Assembly (NCBI GenBank): GCA_015501075.1
Contig: JADNYJ010000417.1
Span: forward strand, 1 to 28,259
Direction of reading: 5' to 3'
Length of the DNA stretch: 28,259 bases
From: Gymnopilus junonius
Lineage: Eukaryota; Basidiomycota; Agaricomycetes; Agaricales; Galerinaceae
Shown here piece after piece: positions 1-11,256 of the stretch. The stretch's first letter is position 1. Each line of letters opens with the position of its first letter. The position numbers were made by a program, and so were the translations under genes. A model generated the notes under the pieces. That model was not told where the DNA came from. It made no database searches and saw only the letters and a list, made by a program, of their open reading frames with translations.

Positions 1-481
1 GAGGGTTGGAAGAACAAACGGACGAGTTACCTCAGAGTTTGGAGGATATCTGTTTGATGATCCCTGGGCGATGTGCGCTATTGTCAAAGTCGAATGCTCC
101 ATCTTCATACCCTCACGCTGATCTGGCGTGGTAACCACATTTCAACCAACCACAGTAACCTCTTCCTCGTACACTCCCTTAGGCACCTGGGCTCTAAGAT
201 CCCCTCGTCTCATTATCGTCATCCTCTACCCCCTTACCTCCTGTCATCGCTGCCTTCGTTATCAATTCCAACCCCAAACCAACAAAGGGACGTTCAACGC
301 CAGCACAGCCACACGCCAGATGAAGTACGGCAACGGAAATTTTTCGACGCGTTTTGGCTCGCTATCCTGCTTGTAAATGGGCAAAGCTGAGCTGTGTAGC
401 ATTGCGAGTTGTCGTCTGGAATACGTAGCACTGGATATGCAGTGCTGGCTCGTGTTAGTGAAACCTTCAGCTCTACACCTT

Positions 482-503
482 GGCTAATTTTGGGCTAATT
501 TTG
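482..503. repeat. Perfect 11-bp tandem duplication
   Basis: GGCTAATTTTG occurs twice head to tail (482-492 and 493-503), followed by a partial third GGCT. Function unknown; probably replication slippage. Confidence 0.8.
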
Positions 504-1279
504 GGCTGAGAATCGCATTACGTGTGATGCGTGATGCTCGGACCAGATCAGGTCCACAACAGGCGTCCGTCCCACTAAGTGAAAAGCACCCCGATTCAAT
601 CATTCAGGTAACTTGGCATGCTGTGCTATTCTTCCGTGCCACCTCTTTCCTAAACTCAGCTTCTTCGCTGTTGTCCGCCGTCCCAACCTGGATCCTATCT
701 TCTCTCGTCGCTTTTTTTCTTGCTTCAATCCTTTCAACTTAGAAACTCTCTTAATTTCGCCTTCGTGAGTAAGTCATATTCGTGGACATGCGCAGATTTG
801 ATAAACTGAATCTATTTTTAGGAACTGTTGATGGAGTCTTCAAGTAGGCGGAATCGACTTCCCTAGGAAATAAGTGGACATTAATGAGCTATGTGTGCAG
901 GACGGAACCTACCCTCGACCTTTTCAAGTGTCTCGAGTAATGCTTAGCTTATCGTCAACGATGAAGGAATCATGGTCAGGTTGACGGCAAGATGGATCAT
1001 TGAATGAATCATTGAAGATCGCTGTTGATTATCGTCTACAGGTACAGATTACCAAATAATCGTGTAGTTCTAGTCAATGCCTTGGATAAGAGGACAATAA
1101 GCAATTCGAAGATCTCATCACCAAATAAGAAGGAGTATGTGAACTCGCGTCTATGCTCATTTCTTATAGGACCAAGTGCTCCGGCATAGTGAAAAATGTT
1201 TCTGAAAAGTAAGAGAGAGCTTTCGCATGCAGGAAGGCATTGCTCAGATATATGTAGATCCTTCTCAGGATTAATTAAT

Positions 1280-1303
1280 TATCACTATCACTATCACTAT
1301 CAC
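1280..1303. repeat. TATCAC microsatellite, 4 units
   Basis: Four perfect TATCAC hexamers in a row, directly after an AT-rich TTAATTAATT. A simple sequence repeat in non-coding DNA. Confidence 0.9.
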
Positions 1304-1663
1304 ACTGCCTAGTACCGCAATAAACCACTCGTGCACCTGCGCTATGTCAATAAATTAAAAAATTCTCACTGCGATCTATGCAATCATTCTCATTATCTCG
1401 ACATGGGAAATGTGATGCATTTACTGAGTATGTTATGTCTGTCAAGTAGCAGAAGGTGACCTTATTCTCAGGCAGTATCACATAAGGAAAGTACAAGCCC
1501 TCTATGTTCAGTGCTTTACTACAATTTATTTGGGAAGTGTTCATCCTGAGTAACCCCTGTCAAGGGTGCTCATTGGGATCCTGTGTGCCTCACTACCTTG
1601 TTTGGCTCTGGTTTTCGAAGAATGTACAGTGAACTAAGAAGACTTACAATGAATCCTTTTTGC

Positions 1664-1673
1664 TTATATATAA
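1664..1673 (+). promoter_or_regulatory. TATA box of the small gene at 1743
   Basis: TTATATATAA lies about 70 bp upstream of the ATG at 1743. A CA/AC-rich leader, common before fungal start codons, lies between them. Position and sequence fit a core promoter. Confidence 0.5.
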
Positions 1674-1742
1674 CTTTGAGCATCAAGCACCACATCAGAC
1701 CGCAACCACCCACTTCAAAGACCAACTTTCCAAAGGACAAGC

Positions 1743-2203
1743 ATGGATAGTAAGTGCCTGCGACTCTATTTTTTTTGGGATTCCTGTCGAATCTATCCTT
1801 CCAGAATCCGATCATACTCCAGATGGAAATTCCAAAGGCCAACAGCAACTTAGTTCCAACAATTTTTTCTTAGATGCTGAAGATGTCGAAATGGATGGCG
1901 TTAAAATATCTTTGATAGTGGGCAATTATTACAACAATCCGGAATGTCACGGAAGTCTCCAGGACAGCGCACCTCCGGATTCACTTCGCGGAGGCTCTAA
2001 TTTTTTCTTGGGGTCTAAAAAGATCCAGATGAAAGAGACTGAAATTTTTTCAGTTATAGGAGATATGCATGGGTTGCCATCGAGCAAGGATAACTCTGAA
2101 TGCGCGGTTGTCAACACAGAAGGTATGTCCTGCTTTCTCAAAATTAGTGAAAATATTTTCTTAATTCCAAAATTTAGAGGCGCGGAGTCAAGGACCTGCT
2201 TAG
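1743..2203 (+). CDS. Small uncharacterised protein with a repeated ~25-residue motif (3 exons)
   Basis: Inferred exons are 1743-1749, 1805-2122 and 2178-2203. The introns at 1750-1804 (GTAAGT...CAG) and 2123-2177 (GTATGT...TAG) are both exactly 55 nt, and splicing gives an open frame of 116 residues. The protein carries two copies of a motif with the pattern N-F-F-L-x(5-6)-[VI]-x-M, then hydrophobic residues, then [VI]-[VI]-G-[ND]: one starting FFLDAEDVEMDG and one starting NFFLGSKKIQMK. Repeats of this kind resemble N-terminal segments of mushroom NACHT/STAND proteins. No NTPase follows here, so this is either a stand-alone small protein or a stub of a larger gene. A TATA box lies upstream. 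No signal peptide or membrane segment is visible. The 3' end is uncertain because the last exon is only 26 nt. Confidence 0.5.
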
Positions 2204-2673
2204 GCTCAGAATTATGATCTTCCTGTAGCCAACGGAAGCAATGAGCAGGATACTCATGATAATCAACCGGTTGAAGGAGATTCCGCCAACCTTGGCACGG
2301 ACTTGTAAGATCAGTGCAACATTCAGCTGTCGAACGATAAAGAAACAGTATAGCTAATAGGAGGAGATAATGTACAAGATTAAATGGCCTGAATTACTAT
2401 CGAATCTATGCCCTTTTAATTTCCGCAATCGCAACTATGTTTTGAGCTACTACGGATACACATTAGTTCACAAATCCTTGGCCTCTCAAATTTTCAGACA
2501 CCTGACTTGCGACAGTTCATATGCCTGGCACATTTTCGACGGTCTCGAGGGAAGCCAGCCAAGAGACAATGGATATCACCTGAAGAGAGGCTATCCTTTG
2601 TGACAAAGCGAGCAAAGGAGAATCGCCCACAAAGTGAGAGTCACTGTCCGCAAACATAACGCAAACAACCGAG
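2204..2673. other. Intergenic stretch
   Basis: No convincing gene. A 77-codon open frame at 2370-2603 has no recognisable motif. The right part (2640-2746) may hold a tiny first exon and intron of the next gene. Confidence 0.5.
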
Positions 2674-2746
2674 ATGAATCCGAAGGCAACGTAATAAAGT
2701 CAAATGGTCTTGTACTTCTCTGACTCTTATCATATTCTTGGTTAGC

Positions 2747-3442
2747 ATGGCCGCAGCTGGAAATGTCTATCACAGTCCGCCTGCTCGATCTTGGGGAAAA
2801 GGCTTTTGGAATAACACCGCGGAAAGTGTGGCAAGTCATCCCAACGTCAACGTAGACGCACCACAGCAGGTTCCCTCTACGTCTAATGGGGAGAATACTG
2901 GGCGTATGAATGGTATTTGATTTTTTTTTACGTACATTTTATGTTGGGAGTATATGTTCACGTACATATGAATAGGCCAAGGGTATGCTTCTCAGGCGAG
3001 TATGCGAGAGAGGGAGAGAGAGACGACTACATTGTTCAATCCGGGTCATTATCAACGCGAGAACGTAGTCGAGCGCACCGATCCGCCCATTGAAGTTATC
3101 GCGCCGCAGCGGGTTTACACCACGAATTACAGCTCCAATCCAGTCGCCGTCCCTTCTCGTTATTCCAACAGCCAGCTTTCAGAGGCAGAAGAACGATCGC
3201 TCTCAGCTAGCTTCCACGGTATCACCTTGGGGTATCAGCATGCGTCCTCTTCGAAAACGTCTTTGAGTGCTGTTGGGAATGAGGTAAACCGAGAACGCGC
3301 TCCGTTGCCGACGCCATCTACTTCGCCATCATCTGCGGCCTATCAATTACCATCCAGTCAGGAGTCTTTCGAAGCTGTGAAGAGTAAGGAGAGGACGTCC
3401 AAATTCAACATTTTTAACAAAGAGAAGAAGGCCGACAAATAG
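2747..3442 (+). CDS. Uncharacterised hydrophilic, Ser/Pro-rich protein (2 exons)
   Basis: Exon 1 is 2747-2912 and exon 2 is 2976-3442, separated by a 63-nt intron (GTATTT...ATAG). The joined frame encodes 210 residues and ends at the TAG at 3440-3442. The ATG at 2747 has a good context (AGCATGG). An alternative start at 2674 is possible: a 17-nt exon, then a 55-nt intron at 2691-2745, would add six residues in frame. The protein is hydrophilic and probably disordered, with an RERERE stretch at the start of exon 2, a Pro/Ser-rich middle and a Lys-rich C-terminus ending KKADK. No catalytic motif, signal peptide or transmembrane segment is visible, and the family is not recognised. Confidence 0.6.
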
Positions 3443-4439
3443 GAATTTGGAGTTGAGTAATGGCGAATTTGTTGAAATCAGAGTATTTGAGGTTTACGAG
3501 ATGGAAGTTGAAGACGATTCAGATTCACTCACACAGACTTGGAGGCGAGATCCTAGGTTCCTAATGATCGGCGAAGAAGCCCGTTTACTGGGCAGATGAA
3601 GATTGAGAAAATCAAAGTCCTCGAAGCGACAGAGAAAGGATAGCGAGGGAGGTCAGCCTCCTGGGGAGTATTAAGTGCTAATTTTAAGAATGGGGATGAG
3701 ATTTGGTGCAGAGCCGGTGGGATCAAGTAAGAAAGAAGGATGGCAATCAAGAAGCCCTGAGCATCTGCTCTTCGGTCAGTAGCTTCCATCAGATGATGGT
3801 GATGAAATGGTGAAGGCAGTGGGAGCGCGCGCTTAGTAGGTATACTGAGCCCCTCGTGGTCATGAGCGGAAGTCGTCAGAATTGATGTTGGAAGCTAGCA
3901 GGAAGTCCTTCCACTTCCACGATGACAAATTCAGCACAAGGGGTTTCTCAGAAGTCGAGAGTCGTTCGACAATGGGTGATGCGGGGATAAGAGCCAAGGA
4001 TTTTATTCAGATAGTACGAGAACTGCAGAGAGAACATTCAACAGGCCAAGGACGAAGGAATAGGAAAGGAGGGAAGCGGATCGGCGTTAGCGGACTGAAG
4101 GAAGGAGGAGGAACGTGGTCGAGACTCGAATGCAAATGATAGTTTTGATTAAGGCGTGTTTGTTGACGGTTGTGTGGTAACAACCTCCTTGTGACGGTCT
4201 GCCTCGTTTTCCGTGCGTCACATTTTCTCCGTCCATCTATCTTGCCTATACTCCCCTGCTATACCCCTCTGGATACAACTAATACAACTATACCCGGCAA
4301 GGTGTCGATTCAGACCGACTCGGAACACCACAATCTCCCTTTCAAATAGCCTGCACACGAGTTGAACAGTCACATTGGGTTCGGGACGGACTGGGCGATC
4401 ATACTCCGGGAGAACATTGGAGTTTTGTAGGAGTGGAAG
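3443..4439. other. Intergenic stretch and promoter region of the SH3-TBC gene
   Basis: About 1 kb without a supported gene; an 85-codon + frame at 3882-4139 has no recognisable features. From about 4200 to 4310 the + strand becomes pyrimidine-rich, with CTATACCCC-like and AATACAACTA-like stretches, typical of a fungal core promoter and leader before the ATG at 4440. Confidence 0.45.
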
Positions 4440-7400
4440 ATGGGATTAGAAGCCGCGGAATTGGCGCGTTGGACGAGGTTTGCTGCGAAGGGTGGAATTG
4501 GGAAATGCATTGCTCTGTGCGATTGTGTCGCGGAGAGTGCTGATGATCTTATGTTTCTGAAGGTATGCCGTTCTTGCTTCCTTCTTGTGTCACTGTCATG
4601 TTTATGCTTTTGACAGGACGATGAAATTACGGTTCTATACCAGATTCCTGATCGTGAAGGGTTCTATTTGGTGCGTATGTCTCTGTATTTGATCTGTACA
4701 AGGACCGAGATTTATTTCATTAGGGACATTGTGAAGGCGTCGTTGGGAGATTCAACGGCGCCGATGTTCAGTTTCTTACCAAGCTGAAGAAAGCCCGTTA
4801 TGACGAAGCGCAGTTCAGTCTCCGCCTCCTCCGTGTCTGGAAAGTCCCCAACGCCGACCTCAGGAGTCAAGTCGCCGTCTCCATCACATCCTCCGTCCCG
4901 ACGCAGCTCCTCACATGCCGACACTGCCGACCGTCGGTCCTCTTCAAGCAAAGCTCGCGTCCTCTCACCGCTGTCTGCCCAGACCCCTGTTCACTCGGCT
5001 TCTGAGGACGAAGGACTCCGGCATCCTCCACATATGAGCCGCTCTTCCGTGTCAACGGCGCCGGACTCTGTATTGAACACACCTGCTGTGGGGTCGTTTT
5101 CGCCGAATATGGGTGCTCTAGAGGCAGGCAAATCGGGCAGCTACGGCACGCCTAGTCCAAGAGACACTGCTTTCCCCATTTTTGAGTCGGATGGAGCCGG
5201 TCCGTCTGGTACACCGCCGCCTCCTGTGGTGTCGGTCTCTTCGGTATCCAGTCCTCCAGAGTTCCCTCCTCACCAACCACGTTATACGTCCCTTGCGCCA
5301 CCGCCTCTCAGCCTATTTCCTGATGGCAACACCTCCCCACTTCGGATCACCAAGAGGTCGCCTTTGTCTCCACAAAATTTCTCTGCTCAATCGACGAAAC
5401 CACCCTCACCTCCACCTCTTCCTCCGCCTATACCAAGTGCCGACATACCCGACTCGTCGTATTCGACTTTGGAGGATCAGAAGCGCCTTTCATTGGGCTC
5501 TGATGCGCGTGTGGGGATTGGACTTTCGTTGTTCAAGATTTGGCGAATGAGATGGATTCTGATTCGGACGAGGAGCGGAGGGGTAGATGGTCAAGGAATA
5601 GCAGTCGTTATAGCAAGGACGGCGATGATACCCAGGTGGACGAGTACGCGGCGGCTCTTAGCAGGGTGGGGAGGAGGGATAGTACGAATGAGAGCCAGGA
5701 GAGTACAGTGGAGGGCCTTGGGTACGCGCGTCGGATGAAGGCGAAGAAGAACAGCAGGAAACCACGCTCGATCAGCTACCGGTTGAACTGCAAGAGTTTC
5801 CCAAACCACCCACGTCCTTGTTGTCCAAACCACGTCGCCAGTGGTGGCCACTTTTGATAGGGAACGGCGGCCTTCATTAGCACCCTCAGCTACCTCAGCC
5901 ACATCAACAAGTTCGTGGGAGGGCGCGTCGGATATTTACGATGATTACCGCTATTCGCGCTACTCGGTCATGAGCAAGATGTCAAGATTTTCTGGCTTCG
6001 CGGGGTCAGGAGCGAATACGCCTGCGGCTCAGACTCCACCACCTGTACCCGAATCGCGTCCTAGTATGGACTCTTATGTCGCGCCTGGACGGGCGAGGAC
6101 GGATTCGACCAATTTCTCGGTTAGGTCGAGGACGGATTCGAACAAGTCGCGGCCTAGTGGGATGGACTTGCTGCATTCGGTGGCGGAAGACCAGCAGTGG
6201 AAGGATGGGGAGGCGACTGCGACTACGTCGAGAAGGAGAACGGCGGGATAAGACGATGTCTGTGGACTCTGACGCGTCTGTGTATACCCAAAACAGCCGT
6301 TTTTTCGAATCTTTCGCAGCAGGAGGGCGGGGGCTGGCTTGAAATGGGCTGCATAATCTTTCTATCGGCCCACCATCCGCTTCTACCTCCTTCCATGTCG
6401 ACGTCAACTTTGACTGGGGGCGGGATTGGAGGCCTGCGCTGCTGGATTTCACCAAGCACGAGCCGTCGCCGCTGCTGCATACCCGCTGGGGCTCACCTGT
6501 GTCATCAACCGACTCCCCAAAATCAGCCATGTTCACGCCTATCCTGCCGGTGGTGGAGTCTTCTGTAAATGAGAGTTCGATGAAGTCGCCTACGTTTGGA
6601 GGGTTTGCGAGTGCGATGAGGCAGATGATCGAGGAAGACCGCGTGAAGTCGCCCAGTTCGAAGGCAGAGAAGGAGGAGCGGGGTAGGGATGGGTCTGTGG
6701 TTGTGGAAGATGGGGAGGACGAGGATATGTCGAGGAGTGGGGTTTCGCATGGAGAGGGTTTGGGCGATAAGATTGTGGTGGAGGATGAGGAAGAGTTGCC
6801 GTCGAGGATCCTTAATAGCACCATGACGAGCAGCGTGCTGCATGAGTCATTTGAGAATTCGGATGGAGAGGAGACGAAGAACACGGAAGAGGTCGTTTTA
6901 CCGACTATTGAAGTCCCTCCAAGTCCATTGGTGCCAACTCACCCTCCGTCAACGCCGCCTCCTAATAACAGTGCGTCTGCGGCTTCAAATCCCAGCTCGC
7001 CAGGCTCGTCGTCACCCTCTCATTTACGACCGTCATTGGCTGAACTTCGACTAGGAGGAACTGTGACGCTCCCTGGGACGAACCAGCGTCGATCTTTATT
7101 CCTCCCTCATCCCAACGCACCAAAATCACCAGGGCTCAATGTGACTCAAGGACCAATGTACATCGCTGCTCAACAGCAACCATCACCACCCCCTTCAGCA
7201 GGAGTGCAACCACCACCTCCGCAGGCTGGACCGCGACAAGCTCAACCCTTCCAACAGCAGCATCCTCCTTCCTCTCAAAACCTCCCGCAGCAGCAGCAGC
7301 CGCATCCTCAGCGGAACGTGTTCGGCGTGATCCGTATGGCGCTGACGATGCCGCCTCCTTCCAGTCGTCCCCAGGGCCGCATGACGATCCCTGCGAACTT

Positions 7401-10277
7401 TTATAGGGGGCCTACGATTTATGGGAGGACGGAGGAGGATTTGGCGAATGCTGTGGGACCGGTGCCGATCATATGGAGTGTTGAGCCGCCGCCTCAGTGT
7501 CCTCCTGCAGCAGCAGTGGCGACGGCGGGGAATTTGAGTGTGGGTGGTGGTGTTATCGGACAGAGGGGGATGCAGATGATGTCTAGGCAGCAGCAGCAGC
7601 AACAGCAGCAGAAGTCGTTGGGTCAAGGACCGCCTCCACAGCAGCAGCAGCAACAACAAGCTCCGCCAGCTAGAAGCATGTCGACGGGGCCTGCGCCGAA
7701 GGATGGATCTGGGTCGAGTGCCAGAGCTGTGGGTAGTGGCGAAAAAGGTGTTTCTGGTGGAAATGGTGAAGGAACAGCGGGTTCTGGTGGGGGGGCGACT
7801 AGTGGTGAACAAGGAGGAGCGGCTGGGACGGCTACATCTGAGGCGCAGGAAGCACCTGGAGGGGTCATTCCTCGTGCCAACTTTTTCCCCAAGTCGCCTG
7901 GTTTACGACCGCGTTCCAGGAGTTTTTCGGGCTTTAATTCGACGACTGCTGAGGTGCCGTTGCCGGTTCAAAAAAGGTTCGTCACTTGGTCGTCCAATGC
8001 CTTATTGAATACTGATCATCGACTTTATTTCTCTTAGTGCGGAAGATCCTCGGCTGTCTGCTGGCGAAATCAAGCGTTCATTGACTGCTTCAACCTCCTC
8101 CCCATCCCCAAGCAATCCTTCCTCGAACGTTAAGCCTCTTCGACCTTCACCTCTTTCCCTTTCCGTCACTTCAGGGTTGAAGCCCAATGCCACGTCACCT
8201 GGCTTGAAAACACCCAGCAGTCCCCTTGCGCAATCTGTCATCGTTCCTCCTCAATCTTCCGAACCATCATCACAGCAGGCGACAACTGCAGCTTCCACTG
8301 CATCTTCTCCTCCCTCACGACCTCAGAATCTTCAAAGTCCGACTTCCCCCACTTCCAGCTCGTCGAATCTTAGGCTCATACCTCAACTTCGTAGTGTAGG
8401 GTCGCGTGCTACGCTCAACGAAGGATCAGCCCCACAGCCAGCTCCGACGAGGCCAGCCCCAGCGTCGAGAAGCACCCTTTCTCTTGTGAACTCCAGGGGT
8501 TCTCTCGACGTTCATTCCACTCCTCCTGCCTTCACCAATGGCACAGCTCCTGGAAGAACGACCTCACTCCAAGCTGGTCCTCGACCTGATGTGTCCTCGG
8601 CATTTGTACCAAAAGTGGTGGATTCCGATGCTATCTCTATTCGCAGTTCCCGCTCTCAGCTTGTCTCACCGCCTCCCTCTCAGCAAGTCGTTCGCCAGTC
8701 GTCGCTCCGCTCTAAACTTTCCCTGCCCAATCTCCGTCGAAAGCCAAAGCAGGATGATGAGACCAGTCTGGTTCTCTCGCCTACTTCATCGAATCCTCAT
8801 GGTTTCGACAGTGACCTCCTGCAGGTTCAAGATATGGCGTTTGAGCTTGTTCGTCCAAACTTGGCGCATTTCCAACAAGCAGCGCGAACCAGTGAAGATT
8901 CCAACGTCCTTGGGAGGGAAAATTTTTTCGATGTCAAGCCGGATTCAGCCAATTCACACTCGAACACGTTCTTGCGCCCTGAAAGTCCCAGCGTTTCCGT
9001 CTCTTCCGGTGGTCAGATCTCTGGTCAACGTTCTCCGACAATTGCGGACTCTTCGTCCTGGGGCCCTCAGAACACAAGTTCATCCAACCCTCCTTCGCGC
9101 TCTACAACTGACGCCGAATCGTCTTCCATGGATGCTCATCGTCAGCGTGAGCTGAAGTGGATGTCTGTCATGTCGTCCAATCCCGCCTCTCAAGCTCGCA
9201 AGTCGAAGAAGGTCAAGAAGCTGCTGATGGATGGTGTTCCGTCCTCTGTGCGCTATCTCGTTTGGTCGTACCTCACGGATGGGAAGGCGAGGAGCGTTCC
9301 TGGGGTCTATGCGCAGCTGTGTGGACGGGGTACGTCAAAGGCGAAAGCTATGGGTGTGGGGGGTTTGGGACGAGCGGAAGATCGTGCTGAAAGGATTGAG
9401 AGGGATATCAAGGCGTGCTTTAAGGATCAGCCGCACCTACAGGGACATCAAGGCCCGGTCGGGGTCCTATTGCAGGCATACTTGAACATGGTACCGGATG
9501 TGCAGTATTCAATGGGTGCGTACCTCATTGCCATTTTTTTTGTCGAATTCTGATCTATATTTGTGTATTCTACAGGACTTACTCTCATCGTTGGTCAATT
9601 ACTCCTCCTTTCTCCGGAAGAAGACGCCTTTTGGATCTTCGTCTCAATAATGGATACTCACATCCGGTCCTATTTCTCGGCCTCGACAACGCAAATGGAA
9701 GTCGACGCTGCCTTATTTTCACGTGCGTTGGAGAATAACGATGGCGTCCTGGCTCGGAAATTGTTGGTTGATATGGGTATCCAGCCGGTATCTATATGTC
9801 AACCATGGTGCGTTTTCTTTCGTGTCTTGCTCGATGTGTTATTTATCTTCGCTTAATAGGTTCTCCATGCTTTTCGTTGGAACTCTTCCTCCAGATTACT
9901 TGAACCGCGTCTGGGATCTTTTTCTTTTTGAAGGTAATTGCTCCTTCGCTTTCTAAACTAAGCTGGTGATTTAACAATATGATTGATGTCCAGGGGTTCC
10001 TTTCCTTCTGCGCGTTGGACTTGCTGTCGTCGTATGCTGTCGACGGCAGCTTCTTGAATCGACCTCAGAAGAGTCTGTTCTTCACATCCTTCTCCATCCA
10101 CCTCAATCCTGGCTCCCCGCCACGCCCGACGCATTCTTATCTCTTGCGTTTTCTGTGAAACTGAAAGATGACGACATGAAGAAGCAGCGGATCAAGATGG
10201 AAGCGCAGGTTAAACGCCAGACTCAGGCCCCTCGTATCGCGTCCGCCTCTGGTCTTATCTCATTACCACGGACGTAG
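4440..10277 (+). CDS. SH3 - disordered linker - TBC domain protein (probable non-catalytic RabGAP-like), 5' half with broken frames
   Basis: Clear splice sites give introns at 4563-4616, 4671-4723, 7977-8037, 9516-9575, 9808-9859 and 9934-9993 (52-61 nt). Exons 1-3 encode an SH3 domain: an ALCDC start, then DDLMFLKDDEITVL, then EGFYLG and VVGRF. A very long Ser/Pro/Gln-rich linker follows, with proline runs and two polyglutamine tracts. The C-terminal ~300 residues form a TBC domain: RYLVW (RxxxW motif) near 9250, IERDIKACF, VQYSMG, and the C-terminal RVWDLFLFEG signature. TBC domains normally speed GTP hydrolysis by Rab GTPases using an Arg finger (IxxDxxR) and a Gln finger (YxQ). Here those positions are Ala and Met, so a scaffold or regulatory role is inferred. 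From 6343 to the stop at 10275-10277 the frame is clean. Between about 4770 and 6342 it must shift several times, near 4816, 5541, 5720, 5830 and 6235, and a TGA lies at 6340-6342. Confidence 0.75.
7588..7659 (+). repeat. Two CAG/CAA polyglutamine tracts in the linker of the SH3-TBC protein
   Basis: Eight glutamine codons (7588-7611) and seven (7639-7659), mostly CAG with CAA interruptions. A Pro/Gly-rich spacer separates them. The tracts are in the supported reading frame and are expected to be length-variable between strains. Confidence 0.85.
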
Positions 10278-10485
10278 TCGTAACATATGTTCTATATCTA
10301 TCTTTTGCCGATCTCTCTCTCGTATGGTAGTATCTACATTCATTTCGTTTATGCTATGATCTTTACGACTTTCTGGTATGGTCCTAGTTTTTTGTTTTTA
10401 CTCTGTCGAGTTTGTCCATAACCGCTTATTTACATTTACATTTATTACTTGCATTACTTATTCCTATGTTCTTCATTGACGGTAC

Positions 10486-11256
10486 ATGTGTATCCTGACT
10501 GTACATAGCATCGTTGATGTCGATACAATCTTTCGACGTATTATAATAAAGGCGCGTTTGCTCTTCAAAACTCCTTTACGGTGGGGCTGGGATCACATAT
10601 CACACTACGCCATACTGTTGCTCACTGAGAAGGACAGGGGCAAGGGCAAGGGAGAGGGAGGTTTCAAGATGGTGCTCGACAGCGTCGTCCGCATGGAGCT
10701 GCCTAGCAGGTACGGGAGGGATGCGCTCTGCGTGAATATCCGCGCCCCAGCTGCGCCTGGCACACTCTTACGCCTTCTCAACGTCCACCTGGACTCCCTC
10801 GACTCGCAGTTCAGGCGTGCCCTTCAGATGGACGTACTAGCTGGCCTCCTGCGCGAGCCCGGATGCAGCGGCGGCATCATCGCAGGTGACTTTAACGCAA
10901 TCCACCCCAACGATTATACGCTCGTCGACAAATACGGGCTGATCGATGCCTGGGTCGCACTGCACAGGAGCACGACGGGGCCTGATGTAGGAGATACGTG
11001 GGGTGTAGGCGTCGAACTCAAGGACGGACTCAAGCCGGGCAGATTGGACAAGGTCGTCATGTTGGGCTTGCAGCCTGACGAGATCGAAGTCCTCCAGCCT
11101 GGTCTTATCGACGCCGATACGCCTAGAGCGACCACTGCGGGCTACACTGCACCTTTACCGTCTAATCCAGTAAGCATGTTTTGTTCTCACCTGTTCGACG
11201 CCTATATAACCACCTGTTTTTCCCCATACTTAGATGATTGGATCGAAAGCGGTTGA
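10486..11256 (+). pseudogene. Truncated endonuclease/exonuclease/phosphatase (EEP) family gene
   Basis: The open frame carries middle and late motifs of the EEP (DNase I-like) superfamily: LNVHLDS with a following FRRALQMDVLAGLL helix, then GGIIAGDFNAI with an Asp/Asn pair, then DAWVAL, a TWG segment and RLDKVVMLGL. These are typical of fungal EEP proteins that hydrolyse phosphodiester bonds, such as Tdp2-like enzymes. The N-terminal sheet with the metal-binding Asn and Glu (WN and QE motifs) is absent: recognisable homology begins only near 10570. A plausible intron (11170-11233) is followed by only a garbled remnant where the terminal SDH motif should be. The fragment therefore lacks catalytic parts at both ends and is probably a relic. 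It lies about 200 bp after the SH3-TBC gene on the same strand and is not obviously related to it. Confidence 0.65.

Larger units (their letters stand above)
1..1663. other. Stretch without a recognisable gene
   Basis: Short open frames exist (the longest about 105 codons, near 73-390), but they lack a good start context, recognisable motifs or intron structure. The stretch contains a duplicated 11-mer at 482-503 and a TATCAC microsatellite at 1280-1303. It ends in the promoter of the next gene. Confidence 0.6.

Noticed and set aside
73..390. 105-codon + strand open frame near the left edge
   Set aside because: No motif, no plausible start context, and an overlapping second frame of similar length; composition looks like chance.
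2370..2603. 77-codon + strand frame between the first two genes
   Set aside because: No recognisable domain, no introns, and it lies in a normal intergenic position.
3882..4139. 85-codon + strand frame upstream of the SH3-TBC gene
   Set aside because: Basic, Gly/Arg-rich ending without family resemblance; it lies in the promoter region of a real gene.
4440..10277. Reading the 5' half of the SH3-TBC gene as several small genes
   Set aside because: All pieces share the same Ser/Pro-rich composition and join end to end by one-base shifts, so one broken gene is simpler.
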